Shown: one piece after another, positions 50,690 through 60,227 of the stretch | Position numbering within the stretch: the stretch's first letter is position 1 | Layout of the letters: every line of letters begins with the position of its first letter | DNA from: Scatosoma sp045660225 | Lineage (GTDB): Bacteria > Bacillota > Clostridia > Christensenellales > Borkfalkiaceae | Direction of reading: 5' to 3' | Assembly (NCBI GenBank): GCA_045660225.1 | Contig: JAZRDK010000077.1 | Location: 1 to 64,000, forward strand | Length of the DNA: 64,000 nt | Made by a program: the position numbers and the translations under genes | The notes under the pieces: model-generated | Database searches by the model: none | Seen by the model: the letters and a program-made list of their open reading frames with translations, nothing else | What the model was told of the DNA's origin: nothing

Positions 50690-50713
50690 GGCAATCTGTA
50701 CGTTGGTACTTGA
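50690..50713 (+). repeat. 24-nt intergenic motif, copy 2
   Basis: GGCAATCTGTACGTTGGTAC plus TTGA; matches 46759-46782 at 21 of 24 positions. Its last bases overlap the -35 box of the helicase promoter. Confidence 0.65.
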
Positions 50714-50738
50714 AATTTGCAAAAAAAGATGGTATAAT
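50710..50738 (+). promoter_or_regulatory. Promoter of the helicase-nuclease gene
   Basis: TTGAAA (50710-50715), 17-nt spacer, TATAAT (50733-50738). Confidence 0.8.
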
Positions 50739-50770
50739 AAAAGAAATATTGTAATTTTAGGTATGGACAA

Positions 50771-53700
50771 ATGAGCGCGGAAAAGTTAAACAAATGGGCA
50801 GAATTATTACTGGATACGGGGAAACGCAACAACCTTATCCATTTCAAGGACACGAAAAAGGGTTCGGTGGAAATTCTTTTCCCCGATTTCGTCACGCTTT
50901 TTAACCGAGCGGACCACTCTGCCGTGTTTGAAGTGTACGACCCGAAATTAGAAGACGAAGAAGAAGATTTCGATTTTCTCGACGAGGACGTAGAAGAAAC
51001 GCAAAATGGAAAGCGTATCCCTAAGGACGTTTATCTAAACGCGTACAAGGGCAAGCTGAAAAAGAACCAAATCCTTGTCTACAACGCCGTCAATAAGCCC
51101 CTTTCCGCCCTGAAAGACATCAGCAAGAAAGCAAGAAGCGCCGTAGAAGAAACGGGTGTAAACATCGCGTATATCGCCTTCGGTTTTATCCATTGGTGCG
51201 AGCCCGAGCATCCGCAAACGTTTATGCGCGCGCCTATTTTGCTTGCGCCGATTACGATTGAAAACGAATCTTCTATCGAGCCGTTCCACGTGAAAATTAC
51301 GGACGACGAAATTATCGTCAACCCTACGTTCGCCTTCAAACTGCAAAACGAATACGGCATCAAATTGCCCGAATTCGACGACGATTTGGGCATCGAAGGG
51401 TATTTTGAAAGCATAGAAGCGTTGATTTGTAAACTCAAATGGACGGTGTCAACCGAGTGTAAAATCGGCATTTTCTCTTTCTTGAAATTGAATATGTACA
51501 AAGACCTTAAGGACAACGCGCCGACCATCGCAAAACACCAAAGCGTGCGCGCTTTACTTGGCGATTTGGGCGCAGGCGCAACCTTAACGGAAGACGAAGG
51601 CGACGACGTCGACCTTTTAGATTTGCACAACGTCGTAGACGCGGACTCTAGCCAGGCGGAAGCGATTGCTATGGCTTTACGCGGTAAAAGTTTCGTGTTG
51701 CAAGGCCCGCCGGGCACGGGCAAAAGCCAAACGATTACCAACGTCATCGCCGAGTGTTTGTTACACGGCAAAAAGGTGCTGTTCGTTTCCGAAAAACTTG
51801 CCGCGCTGAACGTCGTTTATGAAAAATTGAAAAACGCAGGCTTAGAAGAATTTTGTTTGGAATTGCACAGCCACAAAGCCAACAAAAAACAGGTCATTGA
51901 AGAGCTTTGCCACACCTTAAAACTGCAAAAAAGCGGTGTTTCTGGGCAGGCAGAACGCGAATTGAAGGCAAAAAAGGACGCCCAACACACGTTGGACGCG
52001 TACGCGGAAGAACTGCATAAAGTTCGACCTATCATCGGCAAAACGCTGTACGAATTATATGAAGAAACGGCGACGTATCGCTCTGCCCCCGACTTACAAT
52101 TCGTCGTATACGACCTGAAAAATAAAGGCGAAGACTATCTCGAAAAGGCGGAATCCGCGCTTTCTCGCTACGTCGACTATATCCCGTCGGTTGGGTACGA
52201 CTACCGCGAGAATATTTGGTACGGATATACGAGCACCGACGTTTCCTACCAGGCGGTAATGGAGCTGAAAGCCGACCTTTTGTCCGTTGCCGAGCTTGGT
52301 CGCGCCCTTCAAGAAATTTCTAATCGCACGGACGAACGTTTTAACCTGCCTGCAAACACGCTGGCTCGCGCGCGCGTCCTGCAAAAATTCTTGGCGCTTG
52401 CGAAAGACAGTCGTTTTATCACGCCTTCGCTTTTGGTTTCGTCTACGTTGCATAAAACGTTGACTGCCTTGAAAGAAATGCAGGCGCTTGCCAAGGTAGT
52501 TTTAGAAAAGAAAGCCGTCTTGGACAAAACGTTTGACGAAGACGTATACAAGCTGGACGGACAAGCTCTGCATAAAAAGGTAACGAAGGAATTTAACGCC
52601 TTCTTCCCCCGTCTTTTTAGTGGCGAATACAAACGCATCGCCAAGGAAATTCGGCTCTGTAAAAAAGACGGAACGCGGGCGCGCTACGACGAAGTAAGAA
52701 ACACTTTGGACACGTTGCGCGTATACCAGCAAAAACTTGCCGAATTCAACGCCCTGCAACGGACGATTGCAAAATATCTCAACACGGCGTATCAAGGCGT
52801 CGACACCGACTTTGCGCGGTGCTTACAAGAGTTGCAAGCGTTGGAAAGCGTACAGGCGCAAGGCGCAAGATTTGGGAAATTAGCCGTGATGAAAAACGAA
52901 GAATTTTCCGCGGAGCAACCCCTTTTCAAACAGTTGTACGAGCAGTATACAAAGGCGTTTGAAAGGTACGGCGACGCGGAACGTCGAATCACCGCTTGTT
53001 TCGATTTGCGCGCGTTCGATATGCAGAACGTTTCCCTGCTCACCTTAATCAAGAAATGCGAAAACTGCCACGAAAACGCCGACAATTTGGACAACTGGCA
53101 AGAATTTACCAAACTTTTGCAACTGTTGAAAGGCTTAGATTTGCTCTCTTACGTCAACTACGCCATCGTCAACAAGGTCAAGCCGGAAGACGTCGTTGGC
53201 GCGTACAAAAAAGCCTTCTATTTGCAATGGGTAGACGCCGTCCTTCGCGAATCGCCTACGCTTGTCAGCTTAGCGCGCGTTATCCACGACGAAACGGTGA
53301 AACGTTTCAAAGAAAAGGACGAATTGCATTTTGAAATCAACAAGGCGAAAATCAAGGCTACGCTTTCCGCTCAGCGTCCGAAACTGGATATGGTGGCGCA
53401 GGGCAGTAGCATCGCAATTTTGCTTCGCGAAGGCGAGAAGAAACGCAAACAAAAAGGGATTCGCGTATTGCTTTCGGAAATCGGCGACTTGGCGCAAACC
53501 TTAAAGCCTTGCTTTTTGATGTCGCCACTGAGCGTCAGTACGTATTTGGGCGCGGATATGCAATTTGACGTCGTCATTTTCGACGAGGCGTCGCAAATCT
53601 TCCCCCAAGACGCGGTTGGCGCGATTTACCGCGGAAAACAGCTGATTGTCGTGGGCGATTCTAAGCAAATGCCACCCAGCAACTTCTTCAACGCGTCGAC

Positions 53701-55375
53701 GGAAACGGACGGCGAAGACGAAGACGAAGACGTCACGGATTTTGAATCTATCTTGGACTTGTGCGCCACTTCCTTCCCCCAACGTCGCTTAAAATGGCAT
53801 TATCGCAGTCGTTTCGAGCCGTTGATTTCCTTCTCGAACAAGCATTTTTACGACGGGGATTTGGTTACCTTCCCGTCCGCAAAGACGGACAAGGACGGCA
53901 TCGGCGTCGACTTTGTTTACGTGGACGACGGCGTGTTTGACCGCCAAACGAAAACCAACCGCCGTGAAGCGGAAAAAATCGTCGATATGGTGTTTGAACA
54001 TATCGACAAATATCCAGAGCGCAGTTTGGGCGTCGTCGCGTTCAGCGTATCGCAACAAACCTTAATCGATAGACTGATTGCAAAAAGACGTCTGACGTGC
54101 CCTTCGAAAGACTGGTTTTTTAAGTCGGACAAACCCGAAGCCTTCTTCGTGAAAAACTTGGAAACGGTGCAAGGCGACGAGCGCGACACGATTCTTTTCA
54201 GCGTCGCCTATGCCAAAGACGCGTCGGGAAAACTGCTTTTGAATTTCGGGCCTATCAACCGCGAAGGTGGCGAACGCCGTCTAAACGTTGCCGTCACGCG
54301 CGCGAAATACAACGTGAAACTGATTGCGTCTATGCGCCATACGGACATCGACCTGTCCGGTTCGAAATCGGTAGGCGCACGCCTTTTGCGCGACTATTTA
54401 GACTATGCGAAAAACGGAGAAATCGCGTTAGAACGCGCTTCCTTTGAAAACCCCTTCGAGCGCTGGCACTCTGAACTGAAAACGGAAATCGGCGATTTCT
54501 TGCGCGAAAAAGGATACGAAGTCGACACGGACGTGGGTTGTTCTTCCTTCAAGTTGGACTTGGCGGTGAAATACCCTAACTCCCCCGACTACGCCATTAC
54601 GATAGAGTGCGACGGTGCAACCTATCGCCAGTCGAAAACGGCGCGCGATAGAGATAGACTTCGCCAAGACGTGTTAGAGCGTATGGGCTGGAAATTCTAC
54701 CGCATTTGGTCTACCGACTGGTTTAGAAACAAGCGCGTAGAAAAAGAACGTCTTTTGACGGCGGTAAAATCCGCCGTGGAAAGCGCGCCAAAAAAACCGC
54801 AACCTACCCCTGTCAGCGAAACGTCCTTTGAAGAAACGGTTGTGGACAACCATTTCACCTTCCCTAAGTACGAAATGGCAGACGAAGTCTTTTTCAGCAA
54901 CGCCTTCAAAGGCGACATACCACGCGTAATTCGCGCGATTTTGGAAGTAGAATCTCCCCTTTCCGAAGAGTGGTTGTTAAAACGTATCGTCTTCCTGTTC
55001 GACGGCAGGGAAAAGGTAACCGCCGTCGTACGCGACGCGTTTAATAGGTTGCTTTGGAATTGCCAAAGCCAGGGCATCGTCCGTAGAAACGGGTTCTTGT
55101 ACTTGCAAGGCAAACCGTTGCCCACGTTGCGCGTACCCGCGCACGGCGCAACGCCGAGAGAAATCAAGCATATCCCTATCGAAGAGTTGGCAAGCGGTTT
55201 GCAAGAACTGCTTAAACAAAACGTCACGGCGGAAAAATCGGGACTGTTTAAGCTACTCGTCGAACAACTCGGTTTCTCGCGCATCGGCGACGCCGTTTCG
55301 GCTCGGCTGGAACAAGCGTTGAAATTGCTTGCAAAAGACGTGGAAATCAACGGCGACACCCTGTCCCTGAAATAA
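50771..55375 (+). CDS. DUF4011-type superfamily 1 helicase-nuclease
   Basis: 1534 codons; weak ribosome site (AGGTATGGACAA). N-terminus KLNKWAELLLDTGKRNNLIHF is DUF4011-like. Helicase motifs: Walker A GPPGTGKSQTITN (~315), VVIFDEASQ with GDSKQMPP (~935-965), WHYRS, then LETVQGDERDTILFS and NVAVTRAK (~1180). At ~1225-1320 a PD-(D/E)XK nuclease fold follows (RWHSELKTEIGDFLREKGYEV, FKLDLAV, IECDGATY, RIWSTDWF), as in DUF559/MTES_1575 domains. A DUF3320-like C-terminus ends it. Such COG1112 fusions occur in anti-phage systems, but a solitary gene can also be housekeeping. Role inferred only. Confidence 0.88.
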   Translation: MSAEKLNKWAELLLDTGKRNNLIHFKDTKKGSVEILFPDFVTLFNRADHSAVFEVYDPKLEDEEEDFDFLDEDVEETQNGKRIPKDVYLNAYKGKLKKNQILVYNAVNKPLSALKDISKKARSAVEETGVNIAYIAFGFIHWCEPEHPQTFMRAPILLAPITIENESSIEPFHVKITDDEIIVNPTFAFKLQNEYGIKLPEFDDDLGIEGYFESIEALICKLKWTVSTECKIGIFSFLKLNMYKDLKDNAPTIAKHQSVRALLGDLGAGATLTEDEGDDVDLLDLHNVVDADSSQAEAIAMALRGKSFVLQGPPGTGKSQTITNVIAECLLHGKKVLFVSEKLAALNVVYEKLKNAGLEEFCLELHSHKANKKQVIEELCHTLKLQKSGVSGQAERELKAKKDAQHTLDAYAEELHKVRPIIGKTLYELYEETATYRSAPDLQFVVYDLKNKGEDYLEKAESALSRYVDYIPSVGYDYRENIWYGYTSTDVSYQAVMELKADLLSVAELGRALQEISNRTDERFNLPANTLARARVLQKFLALAKDSRFITPSLLVSSTLHKTLTALKEMQALAKVVLEKKAVLDKTFDEDVYKLDGQALHKKVTKEFNAFFPRLFSGEYKRIAKEIRLCKKDGTRARYDEVRNTLDTLRVYQQKLAEFNALQRTIAKYLNTAYQGVDTDFARCLQELQALESVQAQGARFGKLAVMKNEEFSAEQPLFKQLYEQYTKAFERYGDAERRITACFDLRAFDMQNVSLLTLIKKCENCHENADNLDNWQEFTKLLQLLKGLDLLSYVNYAIVNKVKPEDVVGAYKKAFYLQWVDAVLRESPTLVSLARVIHDETVKRFKEKDELHFEINKAKIKATLSAQRPKLDMVAQGSSIAILLREGEKKRKQKGIRVLLSEIGDLAQTLKPCFLMSPLSVSTYLGADMQFDVVIFDEASQIFPQDAVGAIYRGKQLIVVGDSKQMPPSNFFNASTETDGEDEDEDVTDFESILDLCATSFPQRRLKWHYRSRFEPLISFSNKHFYDGDLVTFPSAKTDKDGIGVDFVYVDDGVFDRQTKTNRREAEKIVDMVFEHIDKYPERSLGVVAFSVSQQTLIDRLIAKRRLTCPSKDWFFKSDKPEAFFVKNLETVQGDERDTILFSVAYAKDASGKLLLNFGPINREGGERRLNVAVTRAKYNVKLIASMRHTDIDLSGSKSVGARLLRDYLDYAKNGEIALERASFENPFERWHSELKTEIGDFLREKGYEVDTDVGCSSFKLDLAVKYPNSPDYAITIECDGATYRQSKTARDRDRLRQDVLERMGWKFYRIWSTDWFRNKRVEKERLLTAVKSAVESAPKKPQPTPVSETSFEETVVDNHFTFPKYEMADEVFFSNAFKGDIPRVIRAILEVESPLSEEWLLKRIVFLFDGREKVTAVVRDAFNRLLWNCQSQGIVRRNGFLYLQGKPLPTLRVPAHGATPREIKHIPIEELASGLQELLKQNVTAEKSGLFKLLVEQLGFSRIGDAVSARLEQALKLLAKDVEINGDTLSLK

Positions 55376-55385
55376 GCAAAAAAAT

Positions 55386-55418
55386 AAAACGGTAAGGCGG
55401 AAAACCTTACCGTTTTTT
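55386..55418. terminator. Bidirectional terminator after the helicase gene
   Basis: AAAACGGTAAGG-7 nt-CCTTACCGTTTT with flanking A and T runs, serving the convergent genes on both sides. Confidence 0.9.
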
Positions 55419-55420
55419 CT

Positions 55421-55678
55421 TTATCTATTCGTTCCAAAAGCAACGCCGACCGCCGTACCGAGCGACGAAAGCAGACCCAAGGGAATATCAATGACCAGCC
55501 TTACTAGCCACAAGCCCAAGCGTATAGCCGCCGAAATCAGTCTAAACGTGCATAAGCAAAGCAAAAATCCGCCCAAAGGAAGGGCAATATCCAGCCAAAG
55601 CAAGCGGTACGCATACGCGATGACGAACACAACGGGAAACAAAATCAAGCCAAAAAGCAACCTTATCAACTTAAACAT
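55421..55678 (-). CDS. Small hydrophobic membrane protein
   Basis: 85 codons; ATG at 55678 follows AAAGGAGAAAACGT. Two or three hydrophobic stretches cover most of the length (LLFGLILFPVVFVIAYAY, then LPLGGFLLCLCTF and a final stretch from LVIDIPLGLL). No family is recognised. The good ribosome site and the shared terminator support a real gene. Its own transcript is short and lies between the helicase and MFS genes. Confidence 0.65.
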   Translation of the reverse strand: MFKLIRLLFGLILFPVVFVIAYAYRLLWLDIALPLGGFLLCLCTFRLISAAIRLGLWLVRLVIDIPLGLLSSLGTAVGVAFGTNR

Positions 55679-55764
55679 ACGTTTTCTCCTTTATCTTTTC
55701 ATACGATTGTATTTTCATTATAAACAAAATGGAAAAATAAAGCAACCGAATTCAGCCTGTTTTT

Positions 55765-57027
55765 TTACTCGTTTTTTAAGGGTAACGCTTTATCGCGTTT
55801 TTTGAAATAGCGCATCGCACAAAGAACGACCACCGCACCGAGAATCGGGAATATCGCGCTACACAGCATACCTGCCTTCAAGCCCACCTGTTCGGCGGTC
55901 AGTCCAAGTTTTGCGCCAAGCTCGCCGGCAAACGGGCGCACGGAAACTTCGTCCACGACGACACCCATCAGTTGGGGCGCAACGGACGCGCCCATATCAC
56001 CGCCCGCCGCCATCAACGCGTACGCGCCGACGCCAAGTCCAGGCATATTTTCTTCCATCATAATCAACGTACCAGGCCAAAGCATAGCGGTGAACATACC
56101 CGTCAAAATGCACGCAACGAAGGCAAAGCCTACGCTTGTGGAAAGCCCTGCCACCAAATAACAACCCGCCGCGCCCAGCATACCCACAAGCAGTACGGGC
56201 GCAATTTTTTTGCCGAATTTGGCGTATGCAATTCTCGACAAACCAAGCAAGATGGCAAACGTCGCCATACCCAAAACGTCGCCCAGCGCCTTGTCGATTC
56301 CAAGCGCCGTTTCCATATAACTCGACACCCAGTTGGACATCGTCGTTTCCGCACAGCCACCAAAGAAGATACACGCCACGCAAAGTAGCATGCCCACGTA
56401 CCTGCCCCCGCGCTTTTCCACTTCGCCGTCCTTCCCATTGTCCATTTCCGGCAACGGAGCGCCCATAAAAAGCAGGGCAGGAATCAAACAAAGCGCGCCG
56501 AAAAACATCGTCAAATACGCCCAGTACTCTATGCCGACGAATTTCAAAAACAACGTCGCCGTTACCACGACGGCAAAGAAACCGAAGGCGTAAAGCGAGT
56601 GCAGTAAGCTCATATCCCGTTGCGGATTTTCCGACGGCATAGCCGCTATCGTCGGGCTTAACAGCACTTCGGAAAGCCCTGCCGACACCGAGAAAATCAC
56701 CGTGCCGATACAAAGCCCTACATAGGCGTTGCCGGGGAAAAACGTAGGGATAAGCGCGTACAAAAATAGCCCCACGGCGGTGATTATCGGCATAACCCTA
56801 ATAAAGAACTTGGCGTTGAGCTTATGCGCGAACGCGGTAAAGAGCAAATCTATGAGCATCTGCGTGCAGAAATTGACGACGACGAGCGTTCCCAAAAGCG
56901 TATACGACACGTGAAAAAGCGATTGAAACGCCGTAAATAAAACGGGTGGCAGACTAAAGGCGGATGCGCCTATAAAAAACACGCTGTAACACGCAAATTT
57001 CGTGCGTTTGAAGCTCTGTTGACTCAT
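55765..57027 (-). CDS. Major facilitator superfamily transporter
   Basis: 420 codons; ATG at 57027 (MSQQSFKRTKFACYSVFFIGA) chosen over an earlier in-frame ATG, though its AGGACG ribosome site is modest. Twelve hydrophobic segments with a central hydrophilic loop after ~190 (PEMDNGKDGEVEKRGG). LSEVLLSPTIAAMPSENPQRDMSLLHSLYAFGF, and the C-terminal GVGAYALMAAGGDMGASVAPQLMG stretch, resemble FucP/sugar-transporter-like MFS members. The substrate is unknown; a sugar is plausible given the neighbours. Monocistronic. Confidence 0.85.
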   Translation of the reverse strand: MSQQSFKRTKFACYSVFFIGASAFSLPPVLFTAFQSLFHVSYTLLGTLVVVNFCTQMLIDLLFTAFAHKLNAKFFIRVMPIITAVGLFLYALIPTFFPGNAYVGLCIGTVIFSVSAGLSEVLLSPTIAAMPSENPQRDMSLLHSLYAFGFFAVVVTATLFLKFVGIEYWAYLTMFFGALCLIPALLFMGAPLPEMDNGKDGEVEKRGGRYVGMLLCVACIFFGGCAETTMSNWVSSYMETALGIDKALGDVLGMATFAILLGLSRIAYAKFGKKIAPVLLVGMLGAAGCYLVAGLSTSVGFAFVACILTGMFTAMLWPGTLIMMEENMPGLGVGAYALMAAGGDMGASVAPQLMGVVVDEVSVRPFAGELGAKLGLTAEQVGLKAGMLCSAIFPILGAVVVLCAMRYFKKRDKALPLKNE

Positions 57028-57142
57028 AATTCGTCCTGTTTTTCTCGCTTGAATTTCGCCCGTTTTTCGGGCTGGTTTTATTATAAACGAAACGCAAAAA
57101 TAAAGCAAGCAAACAACGGGATTTTTTCTTTTTATAAACCTT

Positions 57143-58660
57143 TTACGCTTTTTTCCACGTCCTTGGACTAAACAATACCAAGACGGGCAAAATTTCTAAT
57201 CTTCCCAATATCATCGTAATCGTCAATACGATTTTCGAGAAGGGATTAAACGCCGAGTACGACGCGTACGGCCCTACCGCTTCAAACCCAGGCCCGATAT
57301 TAGAAAGACACGCGATTGCGGACGAGAAATTGCTTAAAAATCCGTGCTCGACGCCGCCCACCGTCGTGCCGTTTACCCCGTCGAAACACAAAAGGAAGGT
57401 GACGAAAATGACGACGAAGAAATATAGACAAATAAACGCGAATACGCCGTTGATGGTCTTTTCTTCCAGCGTCTTGCCTTCCATTTTCACCTTGGGCACG
57501 TAGCGTGGATTTATCATCTTTCTGACGTTGACGTACAAACCCTTGACGGCAATCATAATACGCGACGTTTTCAAACCGCCCGCCGTCGAGCCTGCCATAC
57601 CGCCCACCAACATAAGGAGCAACAAAACCACCGTCGCGGACGTCGGCCAAATGCTGTAATCCGTCGTCGTGTACCCCGTCGTCGTAATCAGCGACGCAAC
57701 CTGGAAATACGAGTGTCTAAACGCTTCTTCCGTCGAGAAATCTAACGCAAAGCCCTGCGCTTTCGTCATTAGGCTGATAAACACAAACGCGATTGCCGTA
57801 ACGACGATAAGAAGATACGCGCGGAATTCTTCGCTTTTTAATACCGCGCCCGCTTTGCCGATAAGCAACAGATAATACAGCGTGAAATTGACGCCAAACA
57901 GCAACATAAACGTTGCGATAACGTACTGCGAGAAGGGGCTTAAAAGCTCCATACTGCCCGGGATAAACCCAAAACCGCCCGTACCTGCCGTACCAAACGC
58001 CGTCAACATACTAAAGAAAAATTTGTCTTCTTCATACCCTGGAATCGGGCTGTCGAACGAGAGCACGACGATTTCCAAAATTGTCATTGCAAGATAGATA
58101 AGATATAAAATCTGTGCCGTCGCTTTCATTTTCGACACGATTTTGCCCACCTGCGGACCAGGGCTTTCCGCGCGGAGAAGGTGCATAGACGACCCGTCCT
58201 TGCTTTCGGGAATAAAGATAAGGACGAATACGAGTATACCCATACCGCCTATCCAATGCGAAAAACTGCGCCAAAACAGCGTAGAGTGCGAAAGCGCGCC
58301 GATATCGTCCACGATGCTTGCACCCGTCGTCGTAAACCCGGACGTGATTTCAAAGCACGCGTCGACAAAGCTGGGGATTTCGCCGTTGATTACGAAAGGA
58401 ATTGCGCCGAATACCGCCATCACCACCCAAACGAGCGCGGTGAGTGCAAAGCCCTCCCTTTGGTACAGCGTTTCGCGGTGGGGTTTGGGGAGTTGCAACA
58501 AAAATCCGATGCAAACCAACACGAACGCAGGCACGGCAAACGCAAGCACGTTTTTGTCGGGTTCTTGATAAATCAAGCTGATGAGCAGGGGCACGAGCAT
58601 AAGCACCCCTTCAAGCACCATAATTTTACCCAAAATTTTGCCAAGTTTCTTGTAGTTCAT
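57143..58660 (-). CDS. trkH: Trk/Ktr-type potassium uptake protein, membrane subunit
   Basis: 505 codons; ATG at 58660 follows AAGGTATT at the end of the trkA gene, 6 nt after its stop. Four pore repeats of the SKT family are visible: EITSGFTTTGAS, FGTAGTGGFGF, ITTTGYTTTDY and CLSNIGPGFE, each with the selectivity Gly. STAGGLKTSRI precedes the fourth repeat. TrkH takes up potassium together with a nucleotide-binding TrkA ring, encoded immediately upstream, so the pair forms a complete system. Confidence 0.95.
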   Translation of the reverse strand: MNYKKLGKILGKIMVLEGVLMLVPLLISLIYQEPDKNVLAFAVPAFVLVCIGFLLQLPKPHRETLYQREGFALTALVWVVMAVFGAIPFVINGEIPSFVDACFEITSGFTTTGASIVDDIGALSHSTLFWRSFSHWIGGMGILVFVLIFIPESKDGSSMHLLRAESPGPQVGKIVSKMKATAQILYLIYLAMTILEIVVLSFDSPIPGYEEDKFFFSMLTAFGTAGTGGFGFIPGSMELLSPFSQYVIATFMLLFGVNFTLYYLLLIGKAGAVLKSEEFRAYLLIVVTAIAFVFISLMTKAQGFALDFSTEEAFRHSYFQVASLITTTGYTTTDYSIWPTSATVVLLLLMLVGGMAGSTAGGLKTSRIMIAVKGLYVNVRKMINPRYVPKVKMEGKTLEEKTINGVFAFICLYFFVVIFVTFLLCFDGVNGTTVGGVEHGFLSNFSSAIACLSNIGPGFEAVGPYASYSAFNPFSKIVLTITMILGRLEILPVLVLFSPRTWKKA

Positions 58661-58666
58661 AATACC

Positions 58667-60022
58667 TTATTCTAAAATATCGCCCAAATCGTCAAAGTTT
58701 TTGTGCGTAGTGACGACGATGACGTTGTCGCCGTACGTTATCATCGAGTTGCCGTTAGGGACGATGATTTCCCCTTTTCTAATGATGCAGGCAACCAAAC
58801 AGTTTGCCTTGAGTTTCAAATCCTTCAACGGCTTATCGAAGAAATCCTTTTGCGTTTTCGCCACGAATTCCAACGCTTCCACCTGCCCGTTTACCAAGCG
58901 GTTCAACGTCTGCACGTTGCTCCCGCGCGAGTTTTCCAAAGCTCGCACGTAACTGATGACGCGGTTTGCGACGATGTCTTTGGGCGAAACGTTGTTTTTA
59001 ATGCCCAACTCCTTGAGCATACCGTATAAGTCGTCGCTTTTGATTTGCGTAATCGTCTTTTTTACCTTCATTTTGTTGGCAAACATCGACGCCAGCATAT
59101 TTTCTTCGTCCGCATCGGTCAACGCAACGAAAGCGTCCATCGATTCGATGCCTTCTTCAATCAACAAATCGTGGCGCGCGCCGTTGCCGTGCACTATCGT
59201 GATTTTAGGCAGGCGTTCTGCAAGTTCTTCCGCGGTTTCTTTGTCCTTTTCAATCAGTTTCACGCGGTATTTACCCTGCGAAAGCATATCCGCCAAATAA
59301 TACCCAACCTTTCCGCCACCCACAATCATAATGCGTTTTAAGGGCGCGGTTTCGATATGAATTTCCGAAAGGAAATGCGAAAGCGATTTCGCGTCCGTCG
59401 TAAAGTGAATTCTGTCCCCTTCTTCAATTTGGAAATTGCCCGAAGGAATCGTCAGCGTATCTCCGCGCTGTACCGCGCAAATCAGCGTCTTTGTCGACAG
59501 CTTTTTGCCCAACGAAATCAACGTTTCGCCAACGAGCGCGCAACCCTTTTCCGCGACGATTTCCACAAGCAAAACCTTGCCCTTGCAAAACCGTTCTGCT
59601 TGGGCAACGGACGGCAAACTGATTAAGTCAAACATTTCGCGCGCCGTGTCTTCTTCGGGGTTGACAATCATAGAAATCCCGAGCTCGTCCTTCATGGCAA
59701 GAATTTGCTTTCTATACGCCGGGTTTCTTACGCGCGCAATCGTGTTTTCCACACCGCATTTCTTTGCAACCAAGCAGGCGAAGACGTTCAACTCGTCGCT
59801 GTTGGTCAAGACGATGGCAAGCTCCGCCTCGTCCATTTTTGCTTCTTGTTGAATATCTTGACAAGCGCCGTTTCCGACCACACCGAAAACGTCGTATCTT
59901 TCGATAAGACGCTCGATTTTGTCCTTGTCGTTGTCGATAACGGTGATGGTATGTCCTTCCACGGCAAGCGTTTTTAATACCGTTTCCCCTATCGTACCCA
60001 AGCCGATAATTACAATTCTCAT
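58667..60022 (-). CDS. trkA: Trk system potassium uptake protein TrkA
   Basis: 451 codons; ATG at 60022 follows GGAGAACGAT, leaving out a 20-codon upstream extension that overlaps the promoter. It has two RCK halves: MRIVIIGLGTIGETVLKTL (NAD(H)-binding Rossmann, acidic end VIDNDKDK) with a TrkA-C domain, then RIMIVGGGKVGYYLADML with a second TrkA-C domain. It gates TrkH in response to nucleotides. Forms a two-gene operon with trkH. A promoter at 60071-60099 leads it. Confidence 0.95.
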   Translation of the reverse strand: MRIVIIGLGTIGETVLKTLAVEGHTITVIDNDKDKIERLIERYDVFGVVGNGACQDIQQEAKMDEAELAIVLTNSDELNVFACLVAKKCGVENTIARVRNPAYRKQILAMKDELGISMIVNPEEDTAREMFDLISLPSVAQAERFCKGKVLLVEIVAEKGCALVGETLISLGKKLSTKTLICAVQRGDTLTIPSGNFQIEEGDRIHFTTDAKSLSHFLSEIHIETAPLKRIMIVGGGKVGYYLADMLSQGKYRVKLIEKDKETAEELAERLPKITIVHGNGARHDLLIEEGIESMDAFVALTDADEENMLASMFANKMKVKKTITQIKSDDLYGMLKELGIKNNVSPKDIVANRVISYVRALENSRGSNVQTLNRLVNGQVEALEFVAKTQKDFFDKPLKDLKLKANCLVACIIRKGEIIVPNGNSMITYGDNVIVVTTHKNFDDLGDILE

Positions 60023-60070
60023 ATCGTTCTCCACACCGTCTACACCCGACGGTTTTACTGATATAACTAT

Positions 60071-60099
60071 AGTGTAGCACATTTTTTATCCGTTGTCAA
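60071..60099 (-). promoter_or_regulatory. Promoter of trkA-trkH
   Basis: TTGACA (60099-60094), 17-nt spacer, TACACT (60076-60071). Confidence 0.82.
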
Positions 60100-60193
60100 T
60101 GCAAAATACGGCTTTGCGCGCCTGCAAAATTTCGACAAGAACGGACGTGTTTTTGGGTAATTCTTCGTTTTTTCGACGCTTTACAAAAAATCA

Positions 60194-60227
60194 CCCCGTT
60201 TGGCAATCTGCCAAACGGGGCTTTTTT
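60194..60227. terminator. Terminator of the glycan operon ending at 60226
   Basis: CCCCGTTTGGCA-ATC-TGCCAAACGGGG, a 12-bp perfect stem with T-rich sequence on both sides. Confidence 0.88.

Noticed and set aside
50701..50725. Sigma-54 promoter (TTGGTAC...TTGC)
   Set aside because: The GG to GC spacing is 12 rather than 10 bases, and a good sigma-A promoter overlaps.
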